Positions 9,322 to 18,179 of a DNA stretch of 64,000 nucleotides are shown in pieces. How positions within the stretch are numbered: the stretch's first letter is position 1; every line of letters begins with the position of its first letter. Source of the DNA: SZAS-18 sp038322235 (lineage in GTDB: Bacteria > Verrucomicrobiota > Verrucomicrobiia > Chthoniobacterales > SZAS-18); NCBI GenBank assembly GCA_038322235.1, contig JBBQFQ010000020.1:1-64000 (forward strand), given 5' to 3'. Made by a program: the position numbers and the translations under genes. The notes below the pieces were generated by a model. The model was not told the origin of the DNA and searched no databases. It worked only from the letters and a program-made list of their open reading frames with translations.

Positions 9322-11976
9322 TCAGGGCCGACGCAGCCGGTAGAAACGTCTGGCCACCGCACCGGGATCGAGCACCGAGACGAGACTACCGGAGGTGGAG
9401 CGCGACTCCGTGACGGGCTGCCAAGGGCCGCTCTGCAGAGAGTCGGTGAACTCCAACACGAGAGAGGCATTCGCCGCTGACCACGAGAGAGACGGCGTGC
9501 CGGTGGAAACGTCGAGCCACAGGGAGGGCAGCGGCTCGTCGCTGTCGGTTACCGCATTCCCGTCTCGATCGAGCGCGAGGCGCAGGCCAGCTCCGACCGG
9601 CACGCCCATGAAGGTGAGCGTGGCCGCACCGGTGGATAACATGTTTTGCAGCTGGGTGTGACTAAATGGTCCGAGACCGGTCTGATCGCTGGCGTAATCG
9701 CCCGTGACTGGACGATAAAGCAGACCGTGGCGCACGCCGTTGATCAGTCCGCGCGCGATCGTATCGACATTTCCTGCACCCGCCTGCGCCTCGAGCAGCG
9801 CCCAGTCACCTCCGGTCGAGCCGAGATTTGCCGCGGCGATCGTGCGGCCGTAGCCGGTGGCCGGGGCGATGCCGGTGTCGAAACAAAGCACGAAGGCGGC
9901 GAGATTCCGCCGACGCGTGAGGTCGTTCGCAAACGTCCCGAAAACCTGCCGGCCGAGGAACGTGAAGACATCCGGATCCGTCCCGTCGTGCGTCACCCCA
10001 AACCCGCTCAAGGACGGCACGGTGGCGCTGCGGGCGAAGAAGGTCTTTTGATAGAGATTTCGCAACTGGGGGACCTTGAAGGCCTGACTTTCCTGGAGCG
10101 CCGCTCCGCTGATGAGCAGCCGATTCGAGCCGGTGGGCACCGCATGGCAGGTGTTGCAGGAGAGGAGCGGCTGGTAGAATTCGGTGAGATACGTGTTCTT
10201 CCCCGAAATCGGATTTCCTGCATTCGGATCGCCCGGCGGAAAGATCGTCGGCAGTGTCCGGTCCAGGTTCTGGTTGGGATTAGGCTGGAGTACGACCGTG
10301 TTGATGAAGTCGCGGAAGAGCTGCATGTCCGCGGCGCTGAGTGGGGAACCGCCCAGCAGCGAGGCAAAGGCGCCGTTGAAGTCGAGGAACGAGGGCCGGT
10401 CGCCGCGCCAATGGAGGGGATTCAGCCCGGACAATCCGCGGAGCGTCTGCGTGGTCATCGGCCCCTTCATCGGGTGCAGGCTGAACGACTGGGTCCCGCC
10501 GACCGGCAGATTTTGCGTCACGGTCGTCATCGAGCCGCCTCGATCGCCCAGATCCCACGCGAGTTCGTCCCGATCGCCATTGATGTGGCACGAGGCGCAC
10601 GATTGGGTGCCATTGCCCGAGAGGCGCGCATCGTACAGAAAGCCGCGGCCCAGCCGAACGGCGTTCGGCGTGGGATCGAAACTGCCCGTGGGGATTTCCG
10701 TCACGACCTGACGCAAGGTGGTGGAGATAACGGTCAGCGTGTTGGAGATGCGATTGACCGCATAGAGCCGGTTGTTGGTCGGATGCATCACAAGTCCCCG
10801 CGGTCCGCGCTTGGCCGCCGGATTCGCCGCCGCACCTGTGGTGGGTCCGGTTTCGATCCGGTCCGCCACGAGCCCCGTGGCGGCATCGACACGCGCCACT
10901 CGATCCGACCCGAATGCCGCCAACCAGAAGAAGGCGCCACCCGGTTCGAAAGCGATGGCAGCGGGCTGGGCCAAGGCGGTGGCCCGGGCGGCATCGTTCG
11001 GAAACAGGTTGTAGTCGATGCCGGGATTGAGATCGAACGCTGTGACCGTACCGGCACCGGCGGTGTCGATGCGCGTCACCCGGTTGTCCACGGCATGGCC
11101 CTTCAGGGTTGGCTCGAATCGGATGAGGTTTCGCGCCTCGGTGTTTGCCACCCAGATCTCCGTGCTGCCGGGTCGGACGGCGAGGCCGAAGTTCACCGTG
11201 CCCACGGCGCGGAAGTAGCGCAGGACCGAACCGGTGGGGGCGTCGATCTCCGCCACGTCGTTGTCCGGCATGTTGGGCCTTGGATTCAGCCGGGAGTCAT
11301 CGGCTGAAACGATCAGTCCCACCTGCGGCGGAGGCGGCAGCGATGCGTTCGTCGGGGGCGGCGGCGGCGGGGCGAGGTTGGCCGGCAGGAGCGTGGAGCG
11401 ATTTCCCGAAAGGAGGAAGGCGACGTACACCTTGGTGCCATCCGGACTCACCGCGAGCGAGCGCGGATGCAGTCCGGTCAGCGTGACCGGCGTGGACTCG
11501 ACATGAGTCGCCACGTCGAAAATGCGCACCAGATTATTCCGGGCACACGAGACGAAGGCCCGGCCGCCCGCGAAGACAACATCGGCCGGCTCGTCCTTGC
11601 AGAGGAGCGTGTCGGTGACGACACCGCTGGCGACGGAGACCACGCTGATGGAATCCGAGACTTCGTTCACCACCCAGGCTTCGTCGCTGGAGACCGCATT
11701 GACGGACACCGGCTCAAGGCCCACGGCAATCTCCCGGATCAGGATGGGAGTGGCATTGGCGGCGTTGGAGACATCGAAGACCGAGAGTCGTCCATCCGGG
11801 GTGTTGACGACGAAAAGTCGTTTCCCATCGGGGCTCAGGCAGGCCGGCCGCGTCTGGTGCGACTCGAAGTTTACGAAGCCCGCGCTCTGCGCCTGGAACG
11901 TGTTGATCGGCGAAAGCAGGCCAGAGCACGCGAGCAGGGCACAGAGCGAACGCCGAATGGGGAAAGGTGCCTTCAT
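9322..11976 (-). CDS. Exported YVTN beta-propeller / dihaem cytochrome c peroxidase-like protein
   Basis: 884 aa from the ATG at 11976 (a TTG lies one codon upstream). The signal peptide is hydrophobic and ends near FQAQSAG. Residues of about 40-430 carry beta-propeller repeats of the SPDGKRLFVVN / GLVMHPTNNRLYAVN kind. Residues of about 440-760 contain two haem c attachment motifs, CASCH (about 459) and CNTCH (about 607), as in the MauG / cytochrome c peroxidase superfamily. The C-terminus is a short beta-domain ending RRFYRLRRP. It probably acts in the periplasm or at the surface as a redox enzyme or electron carrier; the substrate cannot be read from the sequence. It converges on the giant protein gene, with 231 bp between stops in which I see no clear terminator. 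Confidence 0.85.
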   Translation of the reverse strand: MKAPFPIRRSLCALLACSGLLSPINTFQAQSAGFVNFESHQTRPACLSPDGKRLFVVNTPDGRLSVFDVSNAANATPILIREIAVGLEPVSVNAVSSDEAWVVNEVSDSISVVSVASGVVTDTLLCKDEPADVVFAGGRAFVSCARNNLVRIFDVATHVESTPVTLTGLHPRSLAVSPDGTKVYVAFLLSGNRSTLLPANLAPPPPPPTNASLPPPPQVGLIVSADDSRLNPRPNMPDNDVAEIDAPTGSVLRYFRAVGTVNFGLAVRPGSTEIWVANTEARNLIRFEPTLKGHAVDNRVTRIDTAGAGTVTAFDLNPGIDYNLFPNDAARATALAQPAAIAFEPGGAFFWLAAFGSDRVARVDAATGLVADRIETGPTTGAAANPAAKRGPRGLVMHPTNNRLYAVNRISNTLTVISTTLRQVVTEIPTGSFDPTPNAVRLGRGFLYDARLSGNGTQSCASCHINGDRDELAWDLGDRGGSMTTVTQNLPVGGTQSFSLHPMKGPMTTQTLRGLSGLNPLHWRGDRPSFLDFNGAFASLLGGSPLSAADMQLFRDFINTVVLQPNPNQNLDRTLPTIFPPGDPNAGNPISGKNTYLTEFYQPLLSCNTCHAVPTGSNRLLISGAALQESQAFKVPQLRNLYQKTFFARSATVPSLSGFGVTHDGTDPDVFTFLGRQVFGTFANDLTRRRNLAAFVLCFDTGIAPATGYGRTIAAANLGSTGGDWALLEAQAGAGNVDTIARGLINGVRHGLLYRPVTGDYASDQTGLGPFSHTQLQNMLSTGAATLTFMGVPVGAGLRLALDRDGNAVTDSDEPLPSLWLDVSTGTPSLSWSAANASLVLEFTDSLQSGPWQPVTESRSTSGSLVSVLDPGAVARRFYRLRRP

Positions 11977-12127
11977 CAAGAACGCGAAGAGGTTACCGCC
12001 GGGCGGGTTGCGAGGTCAATCCAGAACCCGCCCCCGCCAGGAAACCGAACCCCCGCGCGACCGTGCGACGTCAGTCGAGCTCTTCCGACGGCGCTCCTGT
12101 CCCCGGGCGGAAAGACCATCCTTCCGG

Positions 12128-13615
12128 CTAAGGACCGGAGCGACTTGGGCTCGGACTCTCCTCCGCGGGTGGAGTGGGCGGGGGGGTCGCCGACGGCGGT
12201 TCCGGCACCGCCGGTGGGACCGGAGTCGGAATGATCTGGCTCGCGGCCGGCCGCTTGGTCTCTCGGCTGGTGTTCTTGTCGGAGCGGCCGGAAAAGATGA
12301 GCCAGAGCAGGAAAAGCGCCCCGAGCACGATCCAGCCACGGCGGGGAATTTCCTTCAGCCGCGCGATCCATTCGGAAAGTCGGAACGCGGGCTCGAGCGG
12401 CGCCGGGATCGAGAGGGACTTCGGAAATTTTGATCCGGTTGGAGCGGGCTCGACCGGCGGCGGTGTGGCCCGCGGGGCAATCGGTGGAGGCGATGCTGCC
12501 CGCCCGCCGGCGGGCAGATCCATCGTCACGGAGGACTCTTCCACCGGCGCGGGGAGCGGGGCGCCAACGCGGCTCGTCGCGCTCACCGGCAGGGCCGGGG
12601 GCGCGGCCGCAATCGGTGGCGCTGGCTCTGCCACCGGCGCCGACTCGGCGGGGGAAGGCGAGGCCGAGCCCGACAATTCGCGGCGCAGCCGGTCGAGCTC
12701 GTCCCGCAGGTCGCCGGCCCGCGTCGGGATGCGATCCTCCGGTTCCTTCGCGAGAAGGCCGCGGAAGAGGGTCACGATTCCCGGGGGTTGATCCGCGAGC
12801 TGCTCGAAGGGCGGCGCCTGGAACTGGTGCTTCCCGATCACCTGCGAAAACGTGCCCGTGAAGAGCAGACGGCCGGTCAGCAACTGCCAGAGGATCACGC
12901 CCAGCGAATACAGATCGGAGCGCCCGTCCATGTCCTTCGCCCCGGCGCATTGTTCCGGCGACGCGTAGGCCGGCGTGCCGGTGAACCCGCCCGCCACCGC
13001 GGCGGTATGCGAGGCAAGCGAATCCTCGGCGTGCGCCTGGCCGAAGCTGCGCGCCAACCCAAAGTCGATGACCTTGATCTGCCGGTGGCCAGCCGCGATC
13101 GTCCGCTCGTCTTCGTGCTCGATGGCTTCGCCTTCCAGCAGCATCAAATTCGCCGGCTTCAGATCGCGGTGAATGATCTCGCGCTTGTGCGCGGCCGCCA
13201 GCGCGGCGGCCACCTGCGCGATCAAGGCGAGCGCGGTCCCCGCGGGGACGATGGGCGTCTCCTTCAGAATCGCCGAGAGCGGACGCCCCACGACGAACTC
13301 CATGGCGTAAAAGAACTCCCCGCCCTCCTCGCCGAGGTGCAGCACGCTGGCGACATTCGGATGGCGCAACTGCGCCGCGGCCCGGGCTTCGCGTTGAAAC
13401 CTCCGGCGGGCCTGCTCATCGTTCACGTAATCTGCCGCGATCACTTTGAGCGCCACGGCGATGCGCAGGCCGTCATCGGTTGCGCGATAGGTCACCCCCA
13501 TCGCGCCGCGACCCAGTTCCTCGAGCGATCCATCCGGCCGCCGGGCGACGCGGAAGTGGCCGAAGCGGACGGAGTCCGCCGCCGCGGGCGGTGAGGTGGG
13601 GGCGGGATCGTCCAT
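12128..13615 (-). CDS. Transmembrane serine/threonine protein kinase (Hanks type)
   Basis: 495 aa. The glycine loop LGRGAMGVTY is near residues 34-43, the catalytic loop HRDLKPAN near 150 and the DFG motif follows in VIDFGLARSFG. The APE-like segment is ASPEQCAG. After the kinase domain (to about 300) comes a Pro/Ala-rich linker, one membrane helix at about 424-442 (WIVLGALFLLWLIFSG) and a proline-rich extracytoplasmic tail without a recognisable sensor domain. It would phosphorylate cytoplasmic proteins on Ser/Thr; the target is unknown. The start codon overlaps the upstream end of the divergent transposase frame. Confidence 0.93.
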   Translation of the reverse strand: MDDPAPTSPPAAADSVRFGHFRVARRPDGSLEELGRGAMGVTYRATDDGLRIAVALKVIAADYVNDEQARRRFQREARAAAQLRHPNVASVLHLGEEGGEFFYAMEFVVGRPLSAILKETPIVPAGTALALIAQVAAALAAAHKREIIHRDLKPANLMLLEGEAIEHEDERTIAAGHRQIKVIDFGLARSFGQAHAEDSLASHTAAVAGGFTGTPAYASPEQCAGAKDMDGRSDLYSLGVILWQLLTGRLLFTGTFSQVIGKHQFQAPPFEQLADQPPGIVTLFRGLLAKEPEDRIPTRAGDLRDELDRLRRELSGSASPSPAESAPVAEPAPPIAAAPPALPVSATSRVGAPLPAPVEESSVTMDLPAGGRAASPPPIAPRATPPPVEPAPTGSKFPKSLSIPAPLEPAFRLSEWIARLKEIPRRGWIVLGALFLLWLIFSGRSDKNTSRETKRPAASQIIPTPVPPAVPEPPSATPPPTPPAEESPSPSRSGP

Positions 13616-14312
13616 GCGCGGAAAGCGCTCAGTGTCCCCGTTCTCTCGGGCGACAGCAAGTGCGGTGCGAAAGCGCGCCGTCGATTCGCCGTTCTGGCGA
13701 GGTGGGTCGTGGGCGCCGGAGGGTTGTCGTGCCGCAGGCTCGTGGAGTGCGGATGCCTGCAGCCGCTGTCACCCCGCGCAGCCTGCTGCGCGTCCCTCGG
13801 CCGCAGGCCTGGCGGAGAGCGGCGTCTATTTCGTGACGGCGCGCTCCCGGGGCGGCGTCCATCTCCTCGACTCCGACGCGATGAGAGATTTCTTCACCGC
13901 CACGCTGCACTCGCTCGCGTCGAAATACGGCTGGACGCTCGATGCTTGGTGCGTGCTCTCGAACCACTACCATTTCGTCGGACACAGTCCGGCGGGAGGC
14001 GCCAACCCACTCCGCCCCTTCGTGCAGCACCTTCACAGCGTCTCGACCCGAGAGCGAAATCGGGTCGACGAAACGCCGGGGCGCAGTCGGCTGTGGCAGA
14101 ATTACTGGGAGACCCCTCTCGCCCTCCCCCGAGCTTATCTCGTCCGCCTGCACTATACGCACGCGAACGCGGTCTATCCCCGGCTCGTCGCCGAACCGGC
14201 GCAGTGGCGATGGTCGAGCGCCGCGAGGTTCGAGCAGGCGGTCACGCCCGCGTGGCGCGAGACGATTTACGGTTTCCGCTTTGAGGAGATCGCGGTCGGG
14301 GACGGTGAATGA
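13614..14312 (+). CDS. REP-associated tyrosine transposase (RAYT / Y1, IS200-like)
   Basis: The conserved part runs from about 13812 (SGVYFVTARSRGG) to the end. It has the HUH signature as SNHYHF, and the LHYTHANAVYPRLV...WRWSSA block typical of RAYT C-termini, where the catalytic Tyr sits. RAYTs are single-stranded DNA transposases that act on REP palindromes. The first 65 residues in this frame (Cys, Trp and Ser rich) do not resemble coding sequence, so the true start is probably a non-ATG codon near 13.8 kb or the 5' end is damaged; 13614 is only the first ATG. REP-like repeats lie 2.5 kb downstream. Confidence 0.75.
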   Translation: MRGKRSVSPFSRATASAVRKRAVDSPFWRGGSWAPEGCRAAGSWSADACSRCHPAQPAARPSAAGLAESGVYFVTARSRGGVHLLDSDAMRDFFTATLHSLASKYGWTLDAWCVLSNHYHFVGHSPAGGANPLRPFVQHLHSVSTRERNRVDETPGRSRLWQNYWETPLALPRAYLVRLHYTHANAVYPRLVAEPAQWRWSSAARFEQAVTPAWRETIYGFRFEEIAVGDGE

Positions 14313-14340
14313 AGCGGTGGGGAAACGGCGCCTTGCGCGA

Positions 14341-16518
14341 TCACTTGCCGGGACGTGCGACCGCCTTCGTGCCCCCGAATTCATAGGCGATTCCGCCGTA
14401 AAATCCGCGGTGCGCGCCGAATTGCGCCGCCCCCACTCCGATGCCGGAGCCATCGCGCAGTTGAAAGATCTGATTGAAGACGTTCACGACGTCAAAACGA
14501 GCCTTGAACTTGCCCACGCCAGGGACCTTGAACCCCTGCTCGACTCCGAGGTTAACCGGGTAGTACGCCGGAAGCTTTTCGGTGTTGGCAAAACCGCGGC
14601 GCAAGCCGCTGCCGAAAAGCAAATCGGCGGACACCCGCGTCTCGTTCAGCTTGTAGGAGACGCCCGCGGAGATGGTGTAAGTCTGGTCGTGATCGAGGAA
14701 AACGGCGTGGTTGCGGATGTAGTCCAACTCGTCCCGGGCAAACAGGAACTGTCCGGAAACGAGGTCCTTTCCCTGGGCCTTGCTGAACGCGAAATTGGCG
14801 TAGGCGGAGAACCCGCCGTTCTGGTAGGTGCTGGTCACCTCGACGCCGTACACCTTGCCCTTTCGATAGTTGAACGGCGAAAGAATGAGAGCTTGTCCAA
14901 ACTGCCCATCATCGAGCTGATTGCGGGCAATTTTGTAGTAGCCATCGACACCGATCTCCCATCCCGGCAGGACCTTTTGCGTGATCCCGAGATCGAAATA
15001 GTGGGAACGCTCGGATTTGACGGGCGAGTTATCGAAAACCTCCGGCTGATTGGTCGTCCCGACAAATTTGCCGAGCGTCTCGTTTTTGACGAGTTCGAGC
15101 GGTGGAGGAGTGAAGTAGCGGGCGTAACCGGCATGCAGCGTCGTGGCGGGTGACAGCTCATAGGTCACGTTCACCCGAGGGCTGAGCTGCGTTTCATTGA
15201 CGTAAGCTGAGACGACGTCGAAGCGCGCGCCAAAGTTGACGGTGAAATTCCGGAAGGGCTTCCACTCGTCCTGAAGGTAGAGGCCGTAAAAAACGCCGGT
15301 TTTCCGGCTGCCATCGACGATGGTGAATGGGTCGGTGCTCGCTTGGGCTCCCGTGTCGTCCGCCGGGAAGACCGAAACGAAACTCTTTGCGCGGGCCCGC
15401 TCGACCGTCACGATGGCGCCTGCGCGAAGCGTGTTTTGGTCATTGAGGGTGTAGCTGGCGTCCGCTTGAAAGCCGGTTGAGCCGATGCTGCGATCCACCT
15501 GGCTGGCCACCCCGTTGAAGACGAGATCACCGATCGGATCTGGCTTGAACAGCGTCTTGCTATACCTCCCGAAAGCGGCGAGCTGCAGGTTCAAGTTGGA
15601 CCAAGATTTTTGGTAGGCCAAAATGACGTAATAGTTCTTCTCGAACTGGCGTTCGTTGAGCTTCGCGGAGTCGAAGGAAGGCACACCCGTGAGCCCAAAC
15701 GCCGCTTCCTGACCCGGGCTGTTCGGAATTTGAAACGACGAAACCGAGGCGCTCAAGAAGAGGCTGATGCGACTCGTCGAGTCGATCAGGTACGAGGCAT
15801 AGCCGAATCCTTTGGCTTGATCGGTGTCGTCGTGGATGGGTCGCGAGCTGCCGGTTGGGCTTTCGATCCCCAGCGCGCTGTGGAAGTAGCTTCCCGTCAA
15901 GAAGTAGCTCCACTTTCCGGCGCTTCCGCTGGACGCGAAACTCGTGCGAAGCGTGTCGAAACTGCCCCCGTAGAGCGACAACTCACCGCCCTTGGCCTCG
16001 GTGCCAGTCTTCGTTTGAATGTCGACAATCCCCGCAGTTCGAAAGCCGAACTGAGCGGGGAGCGACCCATTGATCAAGGAGACGGAAGCGAGGAACCGCG
16101 GATCGAGTTCCTGTCCAAACCCGGAAATCCCTTCGGGCAGGAGCACGTCGTTAATTCTGTATTGGAGATTGGCGTGCTCGCCCCGGACGTGAAGTTGGCC
16201 AAAGGAGTCCCCGGCCACCCCTGGCGCGCGGAGAATCACCTGATTGAAAGGCGCATTCACCCCTTGGGATTGAGCATCGATCTGGTTACGGCTGATGCGA
16301 TATTCGGTCGCGCCCAGACTCGGAACGATCTGGTTTCGGTCCTCATCGAGCTTCGACGTCACCACGACTCGGTCGGCCGTGGGCTCAGCGGGCGTTTGGC
16401 TCCGGGCCGGCCCGGCGCCCAGCGCGATCGACGCGAGGAATAGGGCCGCAGATCTCCCCGTCGCGAAGCGGCCAAGGCGATGGAGCTGGGGGCGACGAAG
16501 AAAAGGCCGGATGATCAT
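14341..16518 (-). CDS. TonB-dependent outer-membrane receptor
   Basis: 725 aa from the ATG at 16518, which is followed by MIIRPFLRRP and a signal peptide ending near ARSQ; a longer frame to 16596 is less likely. The plug region includes RAPGVAGDSFGQLHVRGEH and INDVLLPEGISGFG. The rest is a beta-barrel with alternating aromatic strands (VNFGARFDVVSAYV, LHAGYARYFTPP) and an aromatic C-terminal strand. Such receptors import siderophores, cobalamin, nickel or glycans using TonB/ExbBD energy. No ligand-specific neighbour is present, so the substrate is open. The upstream region is the repeat-rich 16.5-17.3 kb intergenic stretch. Confidence 0.92.
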   Translation of the reverse strand: MIIRPFLRRPQLHRLGRFATGRSAALFLASIALGAGPARSQTPAEPTADRVVVTSKLDEDRNQIVPSLGATEYRISRNQIDAQSQGVNAPFNQVILRAPGVAGDSFGQLHVRGEHANLQYRINDVLLPEGISGFGQELDPRFLASVSLINGSLPAQFGFRTAGIVDIQTKTGTEAKGGELSLYGGSFDTLRTSFASSGSAGKWSYFLTGSYFHSALGIESPTGSSRPIHDDTDQAKGFGYASYLIDSTSRISLFLSASVSSFQIPNSPGQEAAFGLTGVPSFDSAKLNERQFEKNYYVILAYQKSWSNLNLQLAAFGRYSKTLFKPDPIGDLVFNGVASQVDRSIGSTGFQADASYTLNDQNTLRAGAIVTVERARAKSFVSVFPADDTGAQASTDPFTIVDGSRKTGVFYGLYLQDEWKPFRNFTVNFGARFDVVSAYVNETQLSPRVNVTYELSPATTLHAGYARYFTPPPLELVKNETLGKFVGTTNQPEVFDNSPVKSERSHYFDLGITQKVLPGWEIGVDGYYKIARNQLDDGQFGQALILSPFNYRKGKVYGVEVTSTYQNGGFSAYANFAFSKAQGKDLVSGQFLFARDELDYIRNHAVFLDHDQTYTISAGVSYKLNETRVSADLLFGSGLRRGFANTEKLPAYYPVNLGVEQGFKVPGVGKFKARFDVVNVFNQIFQLRDGSGIGVGAAQFGAHRGFYGGIAYEFGGTKAVARPGK

Positions 16519-16646
16519 GGTGAGAGGCAAAGCGAGTTCACTAACGCAAAACACGTGCGATAACGACGACGATGGATCGAGGTCGTCACACTGCAAACTA
16601 TTTGTGGTAATGGATCGTGTCGGCGGTCCGGGTCCTGGTACGGCCC

Positions 16647-16672
16647 CCGGTACGGCTGAGCTCCCGCTCGGC
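16647..16672 (+). repeat. REP-like 26-bp repeat, copy A
   Basis: Begins CCGGTACGGCTGAGCTC and ends GCTCGGC; the inner GAGC...GCTC can pair. It differs from copy B (17056-17081) at one base. The inverted copy C (17225-17249) has one mismatch over 25 bp. A truncated copy remains at 16742-16754. Confidence 0.8.
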
Positions 16673-16751
16673 CCAAACTAGGCTCACCCTCCCGCGTCGA
16701 ACCCCATCACGCGTCCGCGCGCTGCCTCCCGCTCCCGGCGCCCGGTACGGC

Positions 16752-17055
16752 TGAATGGCACTCAGTTAGTGGAGAAATATGGCGGCGGCGCGCTGTCCCG
16801 GTCCGGAGGACCCGAGAGGACTAGCCGGCGATGCAATCGCCGGATCCGCCGAACCCATCAGTGCGTCCGCAGGACGCGAGACGACGGCTCTGCCCGGCTG
16901 CATCTCGCGTCCTCCGGACGCACGCACCGGCGGTGATCATCCGGCGATTCCATCGCCGGCAATTCGTCTCACGTCCTCCGGACGAAACCTCCGCAAAACT
17001 CTTCACTCGGCAGCGGGCAAAACCCCGCCAAATCGCCTCAAGTGAGTGCCATTCT
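16752..17055. mobile_element. MITE-like element, 304 bp, with terminal inverted repeats
   Basis: The ends are inverted repeats: GAATGGCACTCA at 16753-16764 and its exact reverse complement at 17043-17054, with a T/A mismatch at the outermost base. Immediately outside, CCGGTACGGC occurs at 16742-16751 and again at 17056-17065, as expected for a 10-bp target duplication inside a REP-like repeat. A 10-13-bp duplication and this sort of end would suit an IS4-type transposase, but that is inference. No transposase gene lies inside; the open frame within it has no recognisable family. Confidence 0.65.
16825..16959. repeat. Nested hairpins inside the MITE-like element
   Basis: Two short hairpins, CCGGCGATGCAATCGCCGG (16825-16843) and CCGGCGATTCCATCGCCGG (16941-16959), share the same 8-bp arms and differ only in the loop. 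Between them a 21-bp inverted repeat (16861-16881 against 16903-16923, one mismatch) forms a larger stem. A partial third arm copy lies at 16967-16984. The region could fold as one compound cruciform. Confidence 0.85.
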
Positions 17056-17081
17056 CCGGTACGGCTGAGCTCCTGCTCGGC
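17056..17081 (+). repeat. REP-like 26-bp repeat, copy B
   Basis: Identical to copy A except for one C-to-T change. It directly abuts the right end of the MITE-like element, and its first 10 bp are the right-hand flanking direct repeat. Confidence 0.8.
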
Positions 17082-17117
17082 TCGCTCTCCTTGCGTCTGC
17101 GCCACGGGAGGAAATTG

Positions 17118-17213
17118 GGGCAAGCAGGCGCTTGCCCGGAGGGTGCCCTTGCGGTTAGGCGCACCGGGAGGCAGCGCGCGGAGGCGACACCGGGGTGCGA
17201 GGCGGGAGTCGCC
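17118..17213. repeat. Further inverted repeats downstream of REP copy B
   Basis: GGGCAAGC (17118-17125) and GCTTGCCC (17130-17137) form an 8-bp stem with a 4-nt loop. GGCGAC (17183-17188) and GTCGCC (17208-17213) form a longer-looped stem. Neither is followed by a T-run, so they do not look like terminators. The rest of 16519-17346 holds no gene that I can support. Confidence 0.6.
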
Positions 17214-17224
17214 GCGAAGTTTGG

Positions 17225-17249
17225 GCCGAGCGGGAGCTCATCCGTACCG
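17225..17249 (-). repeat. REP-like repeat, copy C (inverted)
   Basis: Reverse complement of copies A and B with one internal mismatch (CGGTACGGATGAGCTC...). Its opposite orientation to copy B makes a BIME-like pair spaced about 145 bp apart. Confidence 0.75.
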
Positions 17250-17346
17250 AGGCCCGAACCGCCGCCGGGAGGGCCACCGATTCCTTTTTCTCCCCGCTGA
17301 CGGCCCGCTCGGGGAATAACTTCGTCCCCGGGGGCTTCTCCCTTCC

Positions 17347-18165
17347 ATGGACTCTTCGTTCCGCCTCCCGTTTCGCTCTGGCGTCGTTCCGCCCGCCGCC
17401 TCGGCCTTTCGCCGGATCGCGGGCGGGGTGCTGACGATCGTCCTCGCGGGATTCGCGGCGCAATCTCCCGCAGCCGCGGAATCGATCACTTTCACGAGCG
17501 GCGAGAGCCGGGTGTCGCTCCTCGAGCTCTACACATCGGAAGGCTGCAGCAGTTGCCCGCCGGCCGATGCCTGGCTCTCGCAGCTCAAGTCGAGCCCGGA
17601 CCTCTGGCGCTCGGTGGTGCCGGTCGCCTTTCACGTGGACTACTGGAACCGGCTCGGGTGGCCGGATCGCTTCTCCTCCGCCGACTCCACCAACCGCCAG
17701 CGGCGTTACGCCGCGGAATGGCAGGGGAACTCGGTCTACACGCCGGGCTTTGTCCTCAACGGCCAGGAATGGCGCGGATTTTTCGATCGGGCGTCGCTCA
17801 CGCCCGGAGCGGGAAATCGGGCGGGCCGGCTCACCGTGACGCTGCGCGATCGGACCACGGCGGAGGTCAGTTTCGTTCCCACGGCCGCGACGCGCGGATC
17901 GCTCCGGGTGGAGATCGCGCTGCTCGGAGCAGACCTCGAATCCGATGTGAAACGCGGCGAGAACGGTGGGCGCAAACTGCACCACGACTTCGTGGTGCTG
18001 CATCTGGGGAGGGCGGCGCTGACGGAATCGGGCGGGCGCTACTCCGCGACCATCACCGTACCCGAAGCGCTCGCGGCCCGACCCGCCGCGCTCGCCGCCT
18101 GGGTGAGCAGCACCGACGCGCAAACGCCTCTCCAAGCCACGGGCGGCTGGCTCACGAAGCGGTAA
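17347..18165 (+). CDS. DUF1223 thioredoxin-like exported protein
   Basis: 272 aa. After an N-terminal hydrophobic segment ending near SPAAAES, the protein has LLELYTSEGCSSCPPAD (Cys pair near residues 67-70), FHVDYWNRLGWPDRFS and SVYTPGFVLNGQEW, the hallmarks of DUF1223 proteins with a thioredoxin-like fold. It may be a periplasmic thiol-disulfide protein; no catalytic role is proven for the family. The ATG follows a CTTCTCCCTTCC tract with no Shine-Dalgarno. It ends 14 bp from the convergent glycosidase gene. Confidence 0.88.
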   Translation: MDSSFRLPFRSGVVPPAASAFRRIAGGVLTIVLAGFAAQSPAAAESITFTSGESRVSLLELYTSEGCSSCPPADAWLSQLKSSPDLWRSVVPVAFHVDYWNRLGWPDRFSSADSTNRQRRYAAEWQGNSVYTPGFVLNGQEWRGFFDRASLTPGAGNRAGRLTVTLRDRTTAEVSFVPTAATRGSLRVEIALLGADLESDVKRGENGGRKLHHDFVVLHLGRAALTESGGRYSATITVPEALAARPAALAAWVSSTDAQTPLQATGGWLTKR

Positions 18166-18179
18166 CCGCGACGGAGCGG

